DNA of 64,000 bases from Anastatus disparis (Eukaryota > Arthropoda > Insecta > Hymenoptera > Eupelmidae), in the NCBI GenBank assembly GCA_017163975.1, contig JAFFSR010000248.1, positions 682,001 through 746,000 of the forward strand, written 5' to 3'. Positions 34,114 through 44,865 of this stretch are shown here, piece by piece; position 1 is the stretch's first letter; each line of letters starts with the position of its first letter. Below the pieces are notes generated by a model. The model did no database searches and was not told where the DNA came from. It saw only the letters and a list, made by a program, of their open reading frames with translations. A program made the position numbers and the translations under genes.

Positions 34114-35036
34114 ACGTAACGACACTGATGATAAAAAAAATTTAATTGCTGTTTTAGATAGAAACATGTCATACGATGAACTTTTCTACGCCACGTTAAA
34201 TTACACACTCTTCGTACAGTGTAACACGATTCCACATAACTTAAATATTTACCAATTCGTAAAATAATCACACGAAAATTGTCTTCCACAATATTTCTCA
34301 TGGTTTCGCAATAAAAAATCACTAGACAATCAAAATTTCAGCTTCTATTCGCTATCGTAGCAGAGAACTATATGAGAACAAATAGTTTCACGCATATCTT
34401 TATATAGGCTTTTATTTCTCATAGAGAAAAAATTGTAGCAAATATCGGTTAACAGAAAAATAGGGAAACACTATTATATGTATAAAGACGGTCAGTATGC
34501 AAGCTGCAAGAAAAATTTTAATTAAAATGATACGTGAACCAAAAAAGGAAAATAATATTATACCCGTAAAGACGGTATGCATACAAGCTGCAAGAAAAGT
34601 TTTCTCTCTCTTTTACACCTTGCAAGCGGAATGCTTATCAGTGAAAATACCGTACAATAGCTCGAGCACTATTTTACGTGAAATCCACCCCCTCTATTTC
34701 TACAAATGCGAAAACATAGGTTTAAAAAAGAGAGAGAAAGAATATCTGATAATACACAATATCAACATACCAGGTGTTAAAAATGTTTTCGGATACTTAC
34801 AAGATGTACATACTTATCGCTTCCCTTAAATATCTAACAGAGCATATGTTTTCCCTAATTTCTTCTTCTATCTTTATAATCATAGATAATTTTATGGAAA
34901 AAATACCCAACACGAAGTTTTCTTCGCAAGATCGATATTCAAAGTTTTTTAGTTTGATTTTCGAAACTTACTGAGAAAGATATACTTTTCTTAGCTTTTT
35001 TTCAATTTCAACGAAAAATATTTTTTCAAAACAAAA
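34114..35036. promoter_or_regulatory. Divergent intergenic region of the right arm
   Basis: This region separates minus-strand genes from the plus-strand pair and so should hold promoters for both. The phrase ATGCAAGCTGCAAGAAAA / ATACAAGCTGCAAGAAAA occurs twice (about 34496 and 34579), as does AAAGACGGT. Open frames at 34110-34322 (minus) and 34497-34829 (plus) are present but unrecognised and may be chance. Confidence 0.4.
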
Positions 35037-35726
35037 ATGGAAAATAATCAAGTCAACGAAATGTCGTGGTTTGATGATATGGTTAAAGAGGCGTTGGAAA
35101 AAGCAGTATCACCGAATATTGGTGAATTGATATACCAAAATTTAAATAACGAGCAAGAAGACAACGATATGGAATGGCTGGAAACTTTTGTTCTTCCAGA
35201 AAATGCAGAAGAAGAAGATATTACCATGGATTTTATTAATCAATCAACGAATAGTGCTGTTTCTGAAAGTGCTGGTGAAGAAGAAGAAAGAACGAAAGAA
35301 GAACGCGTTCGGAACATAATGGCTTTTATAACAAGTGACTTGTGTGACAGTGCTTGTGATAAAAAAAATATTAATAGTCAAGAAGAACAAAACAATCATA
35401 TCATGTGGTATGATGCAATTCTTGAAAGAAGTTCGGGAATGCAGGAAATACAGAATTTAGAAGATGTTATAGATATCGCGGATAATAATGATAATAACGA
35501 AGATGTTATATATATCGAGGATAATAGCGTTAATAACGACGCTGAGGAAGTTAAAGTTATATTTGAAAAAGTGGAGAAAAAAAAAACAAAAAAAACAGCT
35601 GAAATAGATGAAAGAATAAGAAACTTCGCAAAAGAGAGGGGAAGCAGCATTTCTCGAGCCAATGGAGAAATTGAAAAAATTGACAGATTTGGGAATCATC
35701 ATAAGCCAGTGCAAAGAGGAGCTTGA
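35037..35726 (+). CDS. Acidic Polinton right-arm protein, 229 aa
   Basis: Plus-strand frame starting MENNQVNEMSWFDDMVKEAL. It is strongly acidic, with repeated blocks (EDVIDIADNNDNNEDVIYI), then a Lys-rich EKKKTKKTAEIDER segment. I recognise no domain. Its 3' end overlaps the next frame by 65 bp in the +1 frame; a G-run at 35637-35640 lies where the two frames are both open, so the pair may be one gene with a frame break like those in PolB. Unlike the core genes it is on the plus strand. Confidence 0.55.
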   Translation: MENNQVNEMSWFDDMVKEALEKAVSPNIGELIYQNLNNEQEDNDMEWLETFVLPENAEEEDITMDFINQSTNSAVSESAGEEEERTKEERVRNIMAFITSDLCDSACDKKNINSQEEQNNHIMWYDAILERSSGMQEIQNLEDVIDIADNNDNNEDVIYIEDNSVNNDAEEVKVIFEKVEKKKTKKTAEIDERIRNFAKERGSSISRANGEIEKIDRFGNHHKPVQRGA

Positions 35727-36524
35727 TTTCCTGGCTAACAGAGTCGCCCAACGACGGTGTATTGAGGATAGACGCATAATTTATCATTGGGCGCAAGAAA
35801 TTATACACGCGAACGCGCTGGTAATTACAACACAACCGTTCAGTCTAACGGGGGAAGACTTCTTTAATACTCTAACCCCAGTAGCAAGGCCTCAGGAGGA
35901 TACAAATTTGGAACATCTGGAAATCACAAAAAAAACCGTCCAGGATATGCTGCTGGACATTTCATACCTGCAGGCGAAAATAATAGCATAGTAAGTACAA
36001 TACTATTATTCTTTAAAAATATTTTTCTACCTATTTTTTTTTTTAAATTGTAGAAAAACTTAATTTTTTAAATAAATTTTTTTAAATTATTAGTAATTAA
36101 AAAATGTGTAAATTCATATTTTTTGTAAATTTAGATTTTTTTCTATTTTTTAAATTCTTTTAAATTATTTTGAAAAATTTTTTATTGAAAATTAGTACTT
36201 TTTAATTCAATGTATTCATAATTTTTAATTTTTTTCAGTGCCAAAATCCATACACCTACGCTGATGCATACAGCGCTAAGAAAAAATACCGTAAATTATA
36301 TATGGCGCTATAAAGCTGCACAAAATTCGGCGAAGGTTATTGTCACGTACGAGAGCGACGGAGAGCTGACCAAATACCCATACGGAGGGGAAGAGTTCTT
36401 AGATATAATTTCGAAAGAAGAATTTGATGTAATTATAAATCAAGAGCCTCAGCGCTCGTTATTATATAACAGAAGATCGAGTAACCCGCCGACGGCTACT
36501 CATGTATACGAAGGTATAGAATAA
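35662..36524 (+). CDS. Spliced right-arm gene, 204 aa, unknown function
   Basis: Exon 1 is 35662-35990, followed by a consensus donor GTAAGT at 35991. Exon 2 is 36239-36524, preceded by TTTTTTTCAG. The frame is preserved (a codon is split 2+1) and gives about 204 residues, whereas without splicing the first frame ends one base past the donor. The 248-bp intron is very AT-rich, unlike both exons. Exon 1 is helical (LGIIISQCKEELDFLANRV); exon 2 has ALRKNTVNYIWRYKAAQNS and PYGGEEFLDIISKEEFDVII. No known family is recognised. Confidence 0.65.
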
Positions 36525-36848
36525 AAAATATAAACGTATTTAATTTGTTAATTTTTCATTTATTAACCTTATTTATCTACCTATCCCTTCAAAATTTATA
36601 TTTTATACTTTTTAATTAAAAGAAAAATCAAATTTAAAACTATATTTTAAAAATTAATTAATAATAATATTCATACATATTTTTTAAATTTCAAATAATT
36701 TTTTAAACTTTTTGAAATAGATATTATCATTATTATTATAAAATATAGAATTTTTATTCATTTAACATTTTTAAATTTTCATAAAGTTTTTATATTTAAA
36801 GTTAGAAAACATATTATTTTAATTATATTTTAAATTAAGTATGTATAA
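36525..36848. other. Polinton right non-coding segment
   Basis: AT-rich sequence between the last gene and the right TIR; nothing recognised. Confidence 0.5.
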
Positions 36849-37144
36849 TACAGACAACGGAATAAAGAGAGAACGATGCAAAGAATATTATAAAAAAAGA
36901 AACGGAGAAATTAGAACGTTTTCAAAAATATAATAAAAAATAATACTCTTGAAAATATTAATTTAAATAATAACTTTTTACAATAAATACTTTTTCACGC
37001 ATAGTCTCTTGTCTAACGTATAATTATTACATGTACGCTATAACACCCCCAGACATGAAGGGGGAGACAGGAGGGGGAGGGGTATGGGGAGGTATAGCGA
37101 GACGAGGGGAGGGGGTGTCTCGCTATACCGCCCCATATACTACT
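36849..37144. repeat. Right TIR of the Polinton
   Basis: Inverted match to the left TIR over 296 bp, including the terminal hairpin motif GTCTCGCTATAC...GTATAGCGAGAC and C-rich/G-rich stretches. It lacks the 310-bp segment present in the left copy. It ends ACTACT, followed by the target duplication GACGGT. Confidence 0.9.
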
Positions 37145-38313
37145 GACGGTTAATAGTCAAAAACTGTTATAAATATGATCAATCATTTTATTATATTATT
37201 ATAATAGATAATACATTAATTTATTTTTATTATTAAATATTATACTAAACTATGAAACAATATTAATATTAAATAAAATTTGTAATCACAATATAACTTT
37301 TATCAATTATTTTTAATGAGAAACGAGTTTGATGAAAAAATTAAATTTATGTATCCCATTCACGATATTACATCAGTTAGTGTGGTTGACAAATTTTTTC
37401 CAAATCACAGTCTTGAGAACTATATCACAGCTTTCTTCAACAGTTAATTCATTCTCACTGCAACTATTGTTTACACTGTTTTTAATAACCTCAAATTTTA
37501 CACTTTCCTACTCTTCTCCAATAGACTTGTTAAACTTATTGACTTGATGATACATTAGTCTATTTTCTTCCTTTTTTTAAATTTTCTTTTCTTATTTAAA
37601 AACTCCGTACTTTTCAAAAAATGAACTACTTTATTAATTTGTGTCTGTTTTGCAGTTCTCTCAAGTTTTGGAAACTCTAACGCTTTTTCTCTCTTCCTCG
37701 TTTTCTCTTCCTCTCTCACTCTCTTTTAGCGTATTTGCAAAGTAAGGTTAAAACAGAGTCATGGCAACCTGAGGACTAACCTTAAATCTCTAAAATATTT
37801 ATTTAAAGTCTCTGTCATTTTTATTATGCTGTAACATAATTTTTAGGCTTTTTGTGATCCGTTTTAACTTTACCATATTAGCAAGTTAATTTTTGTAAAG
37901 AAAATCTCTTCGTTGAAGAAAAGAAATTTATCGATAAATTTATTTGCATAAAGTATATATCTATATATATTAGCAATTTCGCCATATTTTGGTCATTTTG
38001 TGATTAAAAAATTAGTCATAAAAAATGACTAATAAATGACTAATGGCCATTTTTGAATGGTCTATTTTCTACCAGGGTCCTTGAATTAAAATTCTGTACC
38101 CTTTTGTACAATCGTTATAACCAACAAAAATACCGATTTTAGATTTAGAATCCCACTTGTTTTGATGATTTTTATTAATAAAAGCATAAACATCAGTACC
38201 AAAAATTTAAAAATTTTTAAAATTACTTTTCTTTCCATGCCATAATTAGAATGAAATTTTATTTTGAATTTAAATTTTCCTACTTCTATTTAATATACAC
38301 ACAGCGGTATTAA

Positions 38314-38854
38314 GAGGCGGTCGGGTCTATTTCGCCGCTACATATAGGGTGGCGCTGCGGTCAGGTGAGAGAAATATATTAAATATTTTTTATACAGCTA
38401 TTTACAATTTTCTGAGACGAAAATATACTTTTAATGTTGTCATTTCCTCTAGCCATATATATGTAGAATAATTATTAATACTTATCTTGTTTGAAAAGTC
38501 TAAAATATTGTTATGAAGCGAAAAATGCGATGCAACGTAGGACCGATGTAAACATGCGTGCACCTTCCTTTAGTGCGACAGAGAGAGCAAAAATAAAGAA
38601 TGATGTATACTAATGTTTACGTCGGTCCTACGTTGCATCGCATTTTTCGCTTTATAACAATATTTTAGACTTTTCAAACAAGATAAGTATTAATAATTAT
38701 TCTACATATATATGGCTAGAGGAAATGACAACATTAAAAGTATATTGTCGTCTCAGAAAATTGTAAATAGCTGTATAAAAAATATTTAGTAGATTTCTCT
38801 CACCTGACCGCAGCGCCACCCTATATGTAGCGGCGAAAGAGACCCGACCGCCTC
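38314..38854. mobile_element. Palindromic TTAA MITE (GAGGCGGTCGGGTC)
   Basis: 541 bp with long inverted arms beginning GAGGCGGTCGGGTC, flanked by TTAA (38310-38313, 38855-38858). Removing it and one TTAA rejoins the Copia frame, which proves the duplication. The centre is a second strong palindrome around GCGATGCAACGTAGGACCGA. A single arm of the same family is at about 51712-51945. Confidence 0.9.
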
Positions 38855-39169
38855 TTAAGGCTCTCAGCCCGAATATATTTAGGTAAATTCTTTGATAGTA
38901 ACATTGTACGCGCTGCTTCTACAAGCGTTCTCTTTTCGCGTTCAGCTTTACCATTTTCCTGAGGTGTATCAACAACTGTACGTTCGTGCTTGATTCTATT
39001 TTTGAAAAGGATACCATTTAACTCTTTATTTACATATTCAAGCTTATTATCCGTTCTAAAAATATTTATTTTCATATTTGTTTCTTTTTCAACGCGTTGC
39101 ATGTAATTTATGAAACAATCTTTAACCTCACTTTTATATTTTATAAAATACGGAGTAATGTACTTCAAA

Positions 39170-39410
39170 CTTCGAGCATATACTACTGGAGGAAACCTCC
39201 CAGCTATTAATTGCGTTACAAGGCGAAGAGAGAAAAAGCCTCTATTTTGGTACGTGTTATCTCTCTCTCACTTTCTTAGTGGAGAACAGAAGCAGCCAAT
39301 CAAATCAGGCTAGAGAGAGACAGCACGTACCAAAATAGAGGCTTTCCCTCTCTTCGCCTTGTAACGCTTGCTGCCATTCGAAGGCTTCCTCCAGTAGTAT
39401 ATGCTCGAAG
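39170..39410. mobile_element. MITE with 8-bp target duplication
   Basis: The inverted ends CTTCGAGCATATACTACTGG are flanked by ACTTCAAA at 39162-39169 and 39411-39418. It interrupts the Copia integrase frame, which resumes correctly. An 8-bp duplication is typical of hAT or P-type elements. The interior has long complementary arms (GGCGAAGAGAG, AGCCTCTATTTTGGTACGTG) and no gene. Confidence 0.88.
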
Positions 39411-40107
39411 ACTTCAAATAATCGTCCTTGAATAATAACAAGTATTCACTACCACCTAAAGAATTAACTTCCGTCGAACCGCAAAGGTCAGAATGAATAA
39501 TTTCACCAACTTTTGTCGTACGCGTACCGCTAAGCGGGAAAGGATCTCTGTGCATTTTGTCAAGTGCACACGCGTCGCAAAACGAAGTCGATTCTTTAAC
39601 ATTAATATTATTATTTTTAAGAAAAACCTTAACATGTGCGAAACTCTAGTGCGCCAAGCGCTCATGCAACGCTTGCATCGAATTCTTATCAACATCTTTA
39701 TTTACATTTTGTTCCGTGAGTAAAGATTCTACTACATTTTCAACTTTTATTTTCATTACAAATATTGATTCTGTTTCAGACTTTTCACCGATCACCAATA
39801 TTTTATTATTTTTATAAAAAGCATATTCGGTTTTATTTGATTCAATAGTCATATTTTTCGCAAGAGCCGCGCCCATAGGAAATGGTTTAAATTTAATTTC
39901 GGGTACGTAAAGAACATCAGAAAAATACTTTCTTACCCACGTTAATACATTATACGCTAAAACATTTACGCGCCCTTTACCTGTAGCATAAACAAGACGA
40001 CTGTCTCCTAGATGTATCGATATATAGTCAATAAGCCCTTCATAGGTTGAAAACCATTCACGCTAGTAGTAGGGGTATCTAAATGGCAGACACATATGAC
40101 GTCACTC

Positions 40108-40186
40108 GGGGTACCAGTATGCCGCCTCGGGGGTACCAGTATGCCGTCTCTGGGGTACCAGTATGCCGGGGGTACCAGTATGCCGG
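40108..40186. repeat. GGGGTACCAGTATGCCG short tandem repeat
   Basis: Four spaced copies of GGGGTACCAGTATGCCG with GC-rich spacers, immediately beyond the truncated end of Copia. Confidence 0.85.
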
Positions 40187-41093
40187 ATCGGTCGTCTGAG
40201 GCGGTCCCTTATCGCTCGATCTTATCTCGCTTCTCGATAATCGGGAAATAGAATTTAGTAAAGAATGATTTTGTCAAATAATAAATGTTAATAATAAATA
40301 ATAAAATAATGAATGAAAAATGAAAAATGTTAAAATCACTGACAGTAAATTATTGAAAAAATTAGTAGAATTGAATTTTTTAAAGAAATAACAAGGAAGA
40401 TATCGGAATTTTTCTTATTTTGTTACTTGGTATAATTTTAGAATATTTGAAGTTTTTTCCTGTTTTTAATATTTTTGATATATTACCGATTTGTATATTT
40501 TTAATGTTTATATATTTTTATTCTTAATATAAACCGATTCTCAATATTTTCCTGTATTAATATATTAATGAATTTAAAGAGTGATATTTTACGAGTAAAT
40601 GGAAAAACGTAAAAGAGAAAACCCTGAAAATCAACACTACATTGTACAAATGATGTATATATATCTCTCTATATTATATAGTTATAAAGGAAAATTTCTA
40701 CAACCAAGGTCCTCCCCTTCTCTTTTTTTCCTCGTTCTCTTACCTAATTTTGATCCTCTTTTTTCCCTTTTTTTACGTTATTTTACGTTATTTGTTCCTC
40801 TTCTTTCTCTTTTCTTTTTCCTTCCTCCCCTCTTCTTTTTCTCTTCTTTTGAGTTTCCTCATACCTTCATTTTCTCTTCCCTCTCTCTTTCTCGAAAAAT
40901 CCATCACTTTTTTCCGTTATTTTTACGTTATTTTAAGTCATTTTTACTCCTCCTCAGGTAAATCCGCAAATTTCACCTTTTTTTTCTGTTATTTTACGTT
41001 ATTTTACGTTTTTGTTGCTTTTCCTTAGCTGCTCCTTAGCTCATCCTCTTTGACCCTCAATTTCATTCAAATCCCATCATTTCAAAAGCTTCT
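40187..41093. other. No gene; pyrimidine-rich tract
   Basis: AT-rich, then a strongly C/T-biased plus strand at about 40700-41040 with repeated TTATTTTACGTTATTTTACG. Open frames here are Phe/Ser/Leu-rich consequences of that bias. Confidence 0.5.
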
Positions 41094-41782
41094 TGCTAAT
41101 TTTTATTGTTTGCACCTACTGCTTTTACTTTAAATATATAGAACAAACATATTAAGTTAATAATTTTTATGATAAACTTTATAAAATGTACAATTATTGT
41201 TTGAAAGAATAAATGACATCAAACATGGTAAAATGAAAATTCCGCAAGCCCCCTGTGCGCAAGCGCGCCAGCCTCCACTACTAAGTAAAACTGTAAATCA
41301 TATTAATACATTGAAATTATTTGAAATTCAAAATGTTCTTTTAACATTATAATTTTTATATTTTTAATTAGATAAATGTTTTTTAATATTTTGATTATTA
41401 CTTTGAATTATTTCATAATGGGTATCTAATGAATAAAGTGTACCACTTCTAACGAGGATAAAAAATTACTCGTATACTATGATATAGTATACGCATATAT
41501 CCATCTTCGTTGTGAGTCGCACAGCACAACGTAGATTTTCATGCTTGATGTGCGAGTATAAGAGTGAGACGGAGAGAGTCTGTGCTAATTTTTATTGTTT
41601 GCACCTACTGCTTTTATTTTAAATTTATAGAACAAACATATTAAGTTAATAATTTTTATGATAAATCTTATAAAATGTACAATTATTGCTTAAAAGAATA
41701 AATGACATCAAACATGGTAAAATGGAAATTCCGCAAGCCCCCTGTGCGCAAGTGCGCCAACCTCTACTGCTAATTATTTTGT
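41094..41782. repeat. Direct repeat of about 190 bp flanking 300 bp
   Basis: 41094-41284 and 41585-41782 are direct copies (from CTAATTTTTATTGTTTGCACC to GCAAGCCCCCTGTGCGCAAG), about 95% alike. Between them is a short perfect hairpin CGTATACTAT/ATAGTATACG near 41474. The second copy ends where the helicase relic begins. They could be ends of two copies of one element or a local duplication. Confidence 0.75.
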
Positions 41783-43052
41783 CAAAGATTTTAATGAAAA
41801 TAAAGAAAATAAGGCTTTATTTAAACTTAATAATATTTTTATTAATGAATATATGTCTTGTAAAGATTTTGGTTTACCTGAACCAAAAATAAATTTAATT
41901 ACTTTAAACAATAATCATCATAATGAAATAGAAAGCAAAAAAAATTTTTAAATGTATAATAAATTGAACGATGAACAAAAATTAATTTTTGAAATTTTAA
42001 CTGAAAAAGATAATAAAAAAATAGATTTTATTGATGGTCCTAGAGGAACAGGAAAAACTTTTTTATATAAGACTTTAATATTTTATTTTATATCAACTAA
42101 TAAAAAAATTTTGTCTATGGCTTGGACTGGTATTGCATCTACTTTATTACCTTAAGAAATGACAAGTCATAAGACTTTTAGATTACCTTTAAATTTAAAT
42201 ACAGTTGAAAATGCATTTTTAGAATTACAATCAGATAAAAAAAAATTAAGAGAAGCTGATATAATAATATGGGATGAAGCATCAATGATTCCAAAAAAAG
42301 CATTAGAAATAGTTAATAATAGATTAAAAGATGTTTGTAATAGTAATTTTCTCTTTGGTGAAAAATTAATTATTCTAGGTGGTGATTTTTGACAAATTTT
42401 ACCAGTTGTTAAACATGGAAATAGAAATTTAATTATGGCTGATTCCATTTCAAATCGAACAGTCAGTATACACTTAAGTCACCAATTACTGCGCTAATGG
42501 AGTATGTTATTCTACCCTAAAAATAAGGGTATACGTATTTTTTTTATATTGCTGAAATATCAAAATTGCATCAGATATGCACTTTTGAAAATTGCATACA
42601 AAAACTAAATGTTAAAACTGAAAATGTTGAGAATAACTTTAGAGGGCCATCGTTTTACCAATTTTCAATGAATTTTGGTAAACCTTATTTTGTTTTATTA
42701 TGTCTTAAGCCCTCTTTAATTTAGTGCAAGAAATTTCAAAATAGACTAAAAAATGACTAAGATATGTGCATTTTACCAAAAAATGCACTTTTTATGCACA
42801 TGCATTTTTCTCGAAAAACCCATTTTTTTTTGCTGAAATTTTTTGTGCTCATAGAGGACCAAATTACCTATCTAATGGTACTTGGTTGATCCCGTACTTA
42901 TTTGTTTAAAGCGAGAAAAAAAATTCACAAATTTCATTGGTGAAAAATTTTTGTATATACGTTCGAAAGTCTTAAGCAATGTTCATTCCAACGCTGTCGC
43001 ATGCTTCGCTCATTATTTGTTTACCTTAGTATGTATGTATATATCATCAATA

Positions 43053-43107
<55 letters not shown>

Positions 43108-43636
43108 TCGTATTCGATTTTATCCCCAAGACACCCGAACGAATACAGGAATTAAACGAGAGTATTAATACAATTTTACCTCAATGCGTCTCGCCGCTAA
43201 AAATAAAAACTGCAATGCCTAAAAATTTAACAGAAAATTACGTATCTAAAAAGAAAAAATCTTTAATTCCGGCTTTTTCTGCTACTGTCGGAAGTAAATT
43301 AGAAGATGCGTATGGCATTTCAGTTGAATCAATAGAATCGGACAAAAGTTCGACTGAAAACTATTAGAACGAATTTGTAGAAAATTTTAAATCGGCTTTA
43401 AAAAAATGTTCTTCTGTTTTGGAGAATATAAAACTTCTAACTCTACTACCTTCAAAATTAAGCAAAATAAAAATTTGCTCACTATTCCCGAATATAAGCG
43501 AGTATATGATAAATAAATCAAGAAATCCCGTGAAAAATAAAGGAGTTTATTCGGAGCCAGATTCATATACTGGTCATCCTATTGATGAAAATACAAAAAA
43601 TATCGCTATGGAATATTTTTTAAATTATGATTTTAA

Positions 43637-44026
43637 GGGGACGCTGTATCTCTCTATCCTTTTCTAACTGAAAAATGTAAGTTTTTTGAAAATCTAGTGA
43701 TTATTGATAGAAATTAAGGGTTGTCCGCTACTTGTTTAGTAAAAATTAATATTTTCTCTGATGAGGACCAATTAATTTTATTGCTTTTTTTTCAAGTAAA
43801 GTTTGACATACTTAAATAACGTATTCTCTAGCCTAACTTAGGATTTTGCAAGTATGTCAAACTTTACTTGAAAAAAAAGCAACAAAATTAATTGGTCCTC
43901 ATCAGAGAAAATATTAATTTTTACTAAACAAGTAGCGGACAACCCTTAATTTCTATCAATAATCACTTGTTTTCCCAAAAATTTACATTTTTTAATTAGA
44001 AAAGGATAGAGAGATCCAGCGTCCTC
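43637..44026. mobile_element. Palindromic TTAA MITE (GGGGACGCTG family)
   Basis: The ends GGGGACGCTGTATCTC / GAGATCCAGCGTCCTC are flanked by TTAA. Copy A, which lacks the insertion, shows the single TTAA at the matching site. Nearly the whole element folds on itself. Confidence 0.92.
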
Positions 44027-44200
44027 TTAATTGTAGTAGACAAAGTCCAAATAAATCTGATGTTGTTACTGTTAAAGTTAATAATACAAAAACTAAAAAA
44101 GTTAAACGGTTTCTTACTCGAAGCTTAAAAGAAACATATAGTCAATTAAGAAAAGAAAATCCAAACTTACAAATAGGAAAATCGAAATTCTATAGTCTAA

Positions 44201-44865
44201 CAAGGAGAGTGTTTCACCTTTGGGTCACCGTTTTTGCTCAAATTTTGGGAATGTTTTCTGGATGCAGAAATATGAAGAAAGCCAAAATTTTAGAGGCCAA
44301 CGCTCAACATTTCCCTAGTTACAGGCCATCGAAGAAAATCACTAAAAAAGTTACTAGATTTTCAAATCCTGATAGTTCCTCAGAATTATTAGCTAGAAGC
44401 TTAAACCTTTTTTTAAATGAAAGCTGAGCTCAAATACTTTCGAAATAGTAGTTATAGCATATCGAAATATTATTTTTTCCCAAAGTTGTAGCATAATAAA
44501 GATTGAACCCAATTTTAGCTTTTATTATTAATCAATGTTTTAAACAAAAAATTCAGGTCCAATCTTTATTACGCTCTAGCTTTGGGAAAAAATAATATTT
44601 TGAGATGGTATAGGTGCTATTTCGAAAGGATTTGAGCTCAGCTTTCATTTAAAAAAAAGGTTTAAACTTCTAGCTAATAATTCTGAGGAACTATAAGCGT
44701 TTTAAAAGCTAGTAACTTTTTTAGTGAGTTTCTTCGATGGCCTGTAACTAGGGAAATGTTGAGCGTTGGCCTCTAAAATTTTGGCTTTCTTCATATTTCT
44801 GCATCCAGAAAATATTCCCAAAATTTGAGCAAAAACGGTGACCCGAAGGTGAAACACTCTCCTCG
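44201..44865. mobile_element. Palindromic MITE with TAA duplication, second copy
   Basis: Related to 1300-1963: ends C(A/G)AGGAGAGTGTTTCACC, flanked by TAA (44198-44200, 44866-44868). Copy A lacks it and has one CAA at the site, which confirms the insertion. Same length class (665 against 664 bp) and the same internal phrases, such as AGGTTTAAGCTTCTAGCTAAT-like. Confidence 0.9.

Larger units (their letters stand above)
17462..37144. mobile_element. Complete Maverick/Polinton (adintovirus-like), 19,683 bp
   Basis: The termini are AGTAGTATATGGGG and its exact complement, and begin AG / end CT as Polintons do. They are flanked by a perfect 6-bp duplication GACGGT (17456-17461 and 37145-37150). 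It encodes PolB, retroviral-type integrase with chromodomain, FtsK/HerA-like packaging ATPase, adenovirus-type protease, major and minor capsid proteins and several smaller conserved proteins on the minus strand, plus a plus-strand pair of genes in the right arm. This is the full replication, integration and morphogenesis set known for Polintons, so it could have been an endogenous virus-like particle producer. Frame breaks in five genes are listed with each gene. Confidence 0.97.
17344..38077. mobile_element. CCCTGGTAG-ended element, host of the Polinton
   Basis: CCCTGGTAGAAAAT at 17344 is inverted at the right end (ATTTTCTACCAGGG, ending 38077). Without the Polinton the element is about 1.05 kb. 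Subterminal repeats of TGACCAA / TTGGTCA occur at both ends. Reading the Copia gene across it shows only 2-3 duplicated bases (TC or TCC). Short duplication plus subterminal repeats resembles CACTA/EnSpm-type non-autonomous elements, but this is inference. The right remainder is 37151-38077, without a gene. Confidence 0.7.
38078..40062 (-). pseudogene. Copia polyprotein, integrase part, split by two MITEs
   Basis: Minus strand from 40062: the protease-integrase border, the zinc region (ALHERLAH, then CDACALDKMHRDPF) and the DDE core, with D in IIHSDLCG (about 39500), D in FRTDNKLEY (about 39045) and E in PQENGKAEREKRTL (about 38960). Then, beyond a MITE, LNTAVCILNR (about 38300) and KIGIFVGYNDCTKGYRI (about 38130). 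It is interrupted at 38314-38854 and 39170-39410. A TAG follows RLAH. It is truncated at 40062, so gag and the 5' LTR are missing. Confidence 0.85.

Noticed and set aside
34497..34829. 110-codon plus-strand frame in the Polinton divergent region
   Set aside because: No recognisable domain, contains a short direct repeat, and lies where promoters are expected; kept only as a remark.
17462..37144. Bracovirus or other polydnavirus segment
   Set aside because: The gene set and 6-bp duplication are those of a Polinton; no wasp integration motif or virulence gene family was seen.
38514..38646. Transcription terminator hairpins
   Set aside because: These are the inner arms of a palindromic MITE flanked by TTAA.
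40599..41028. Phe/Ser/Leu-rich plus-strand frames
   Set aside because: They arise from a C/T-biased low-complexity tract.
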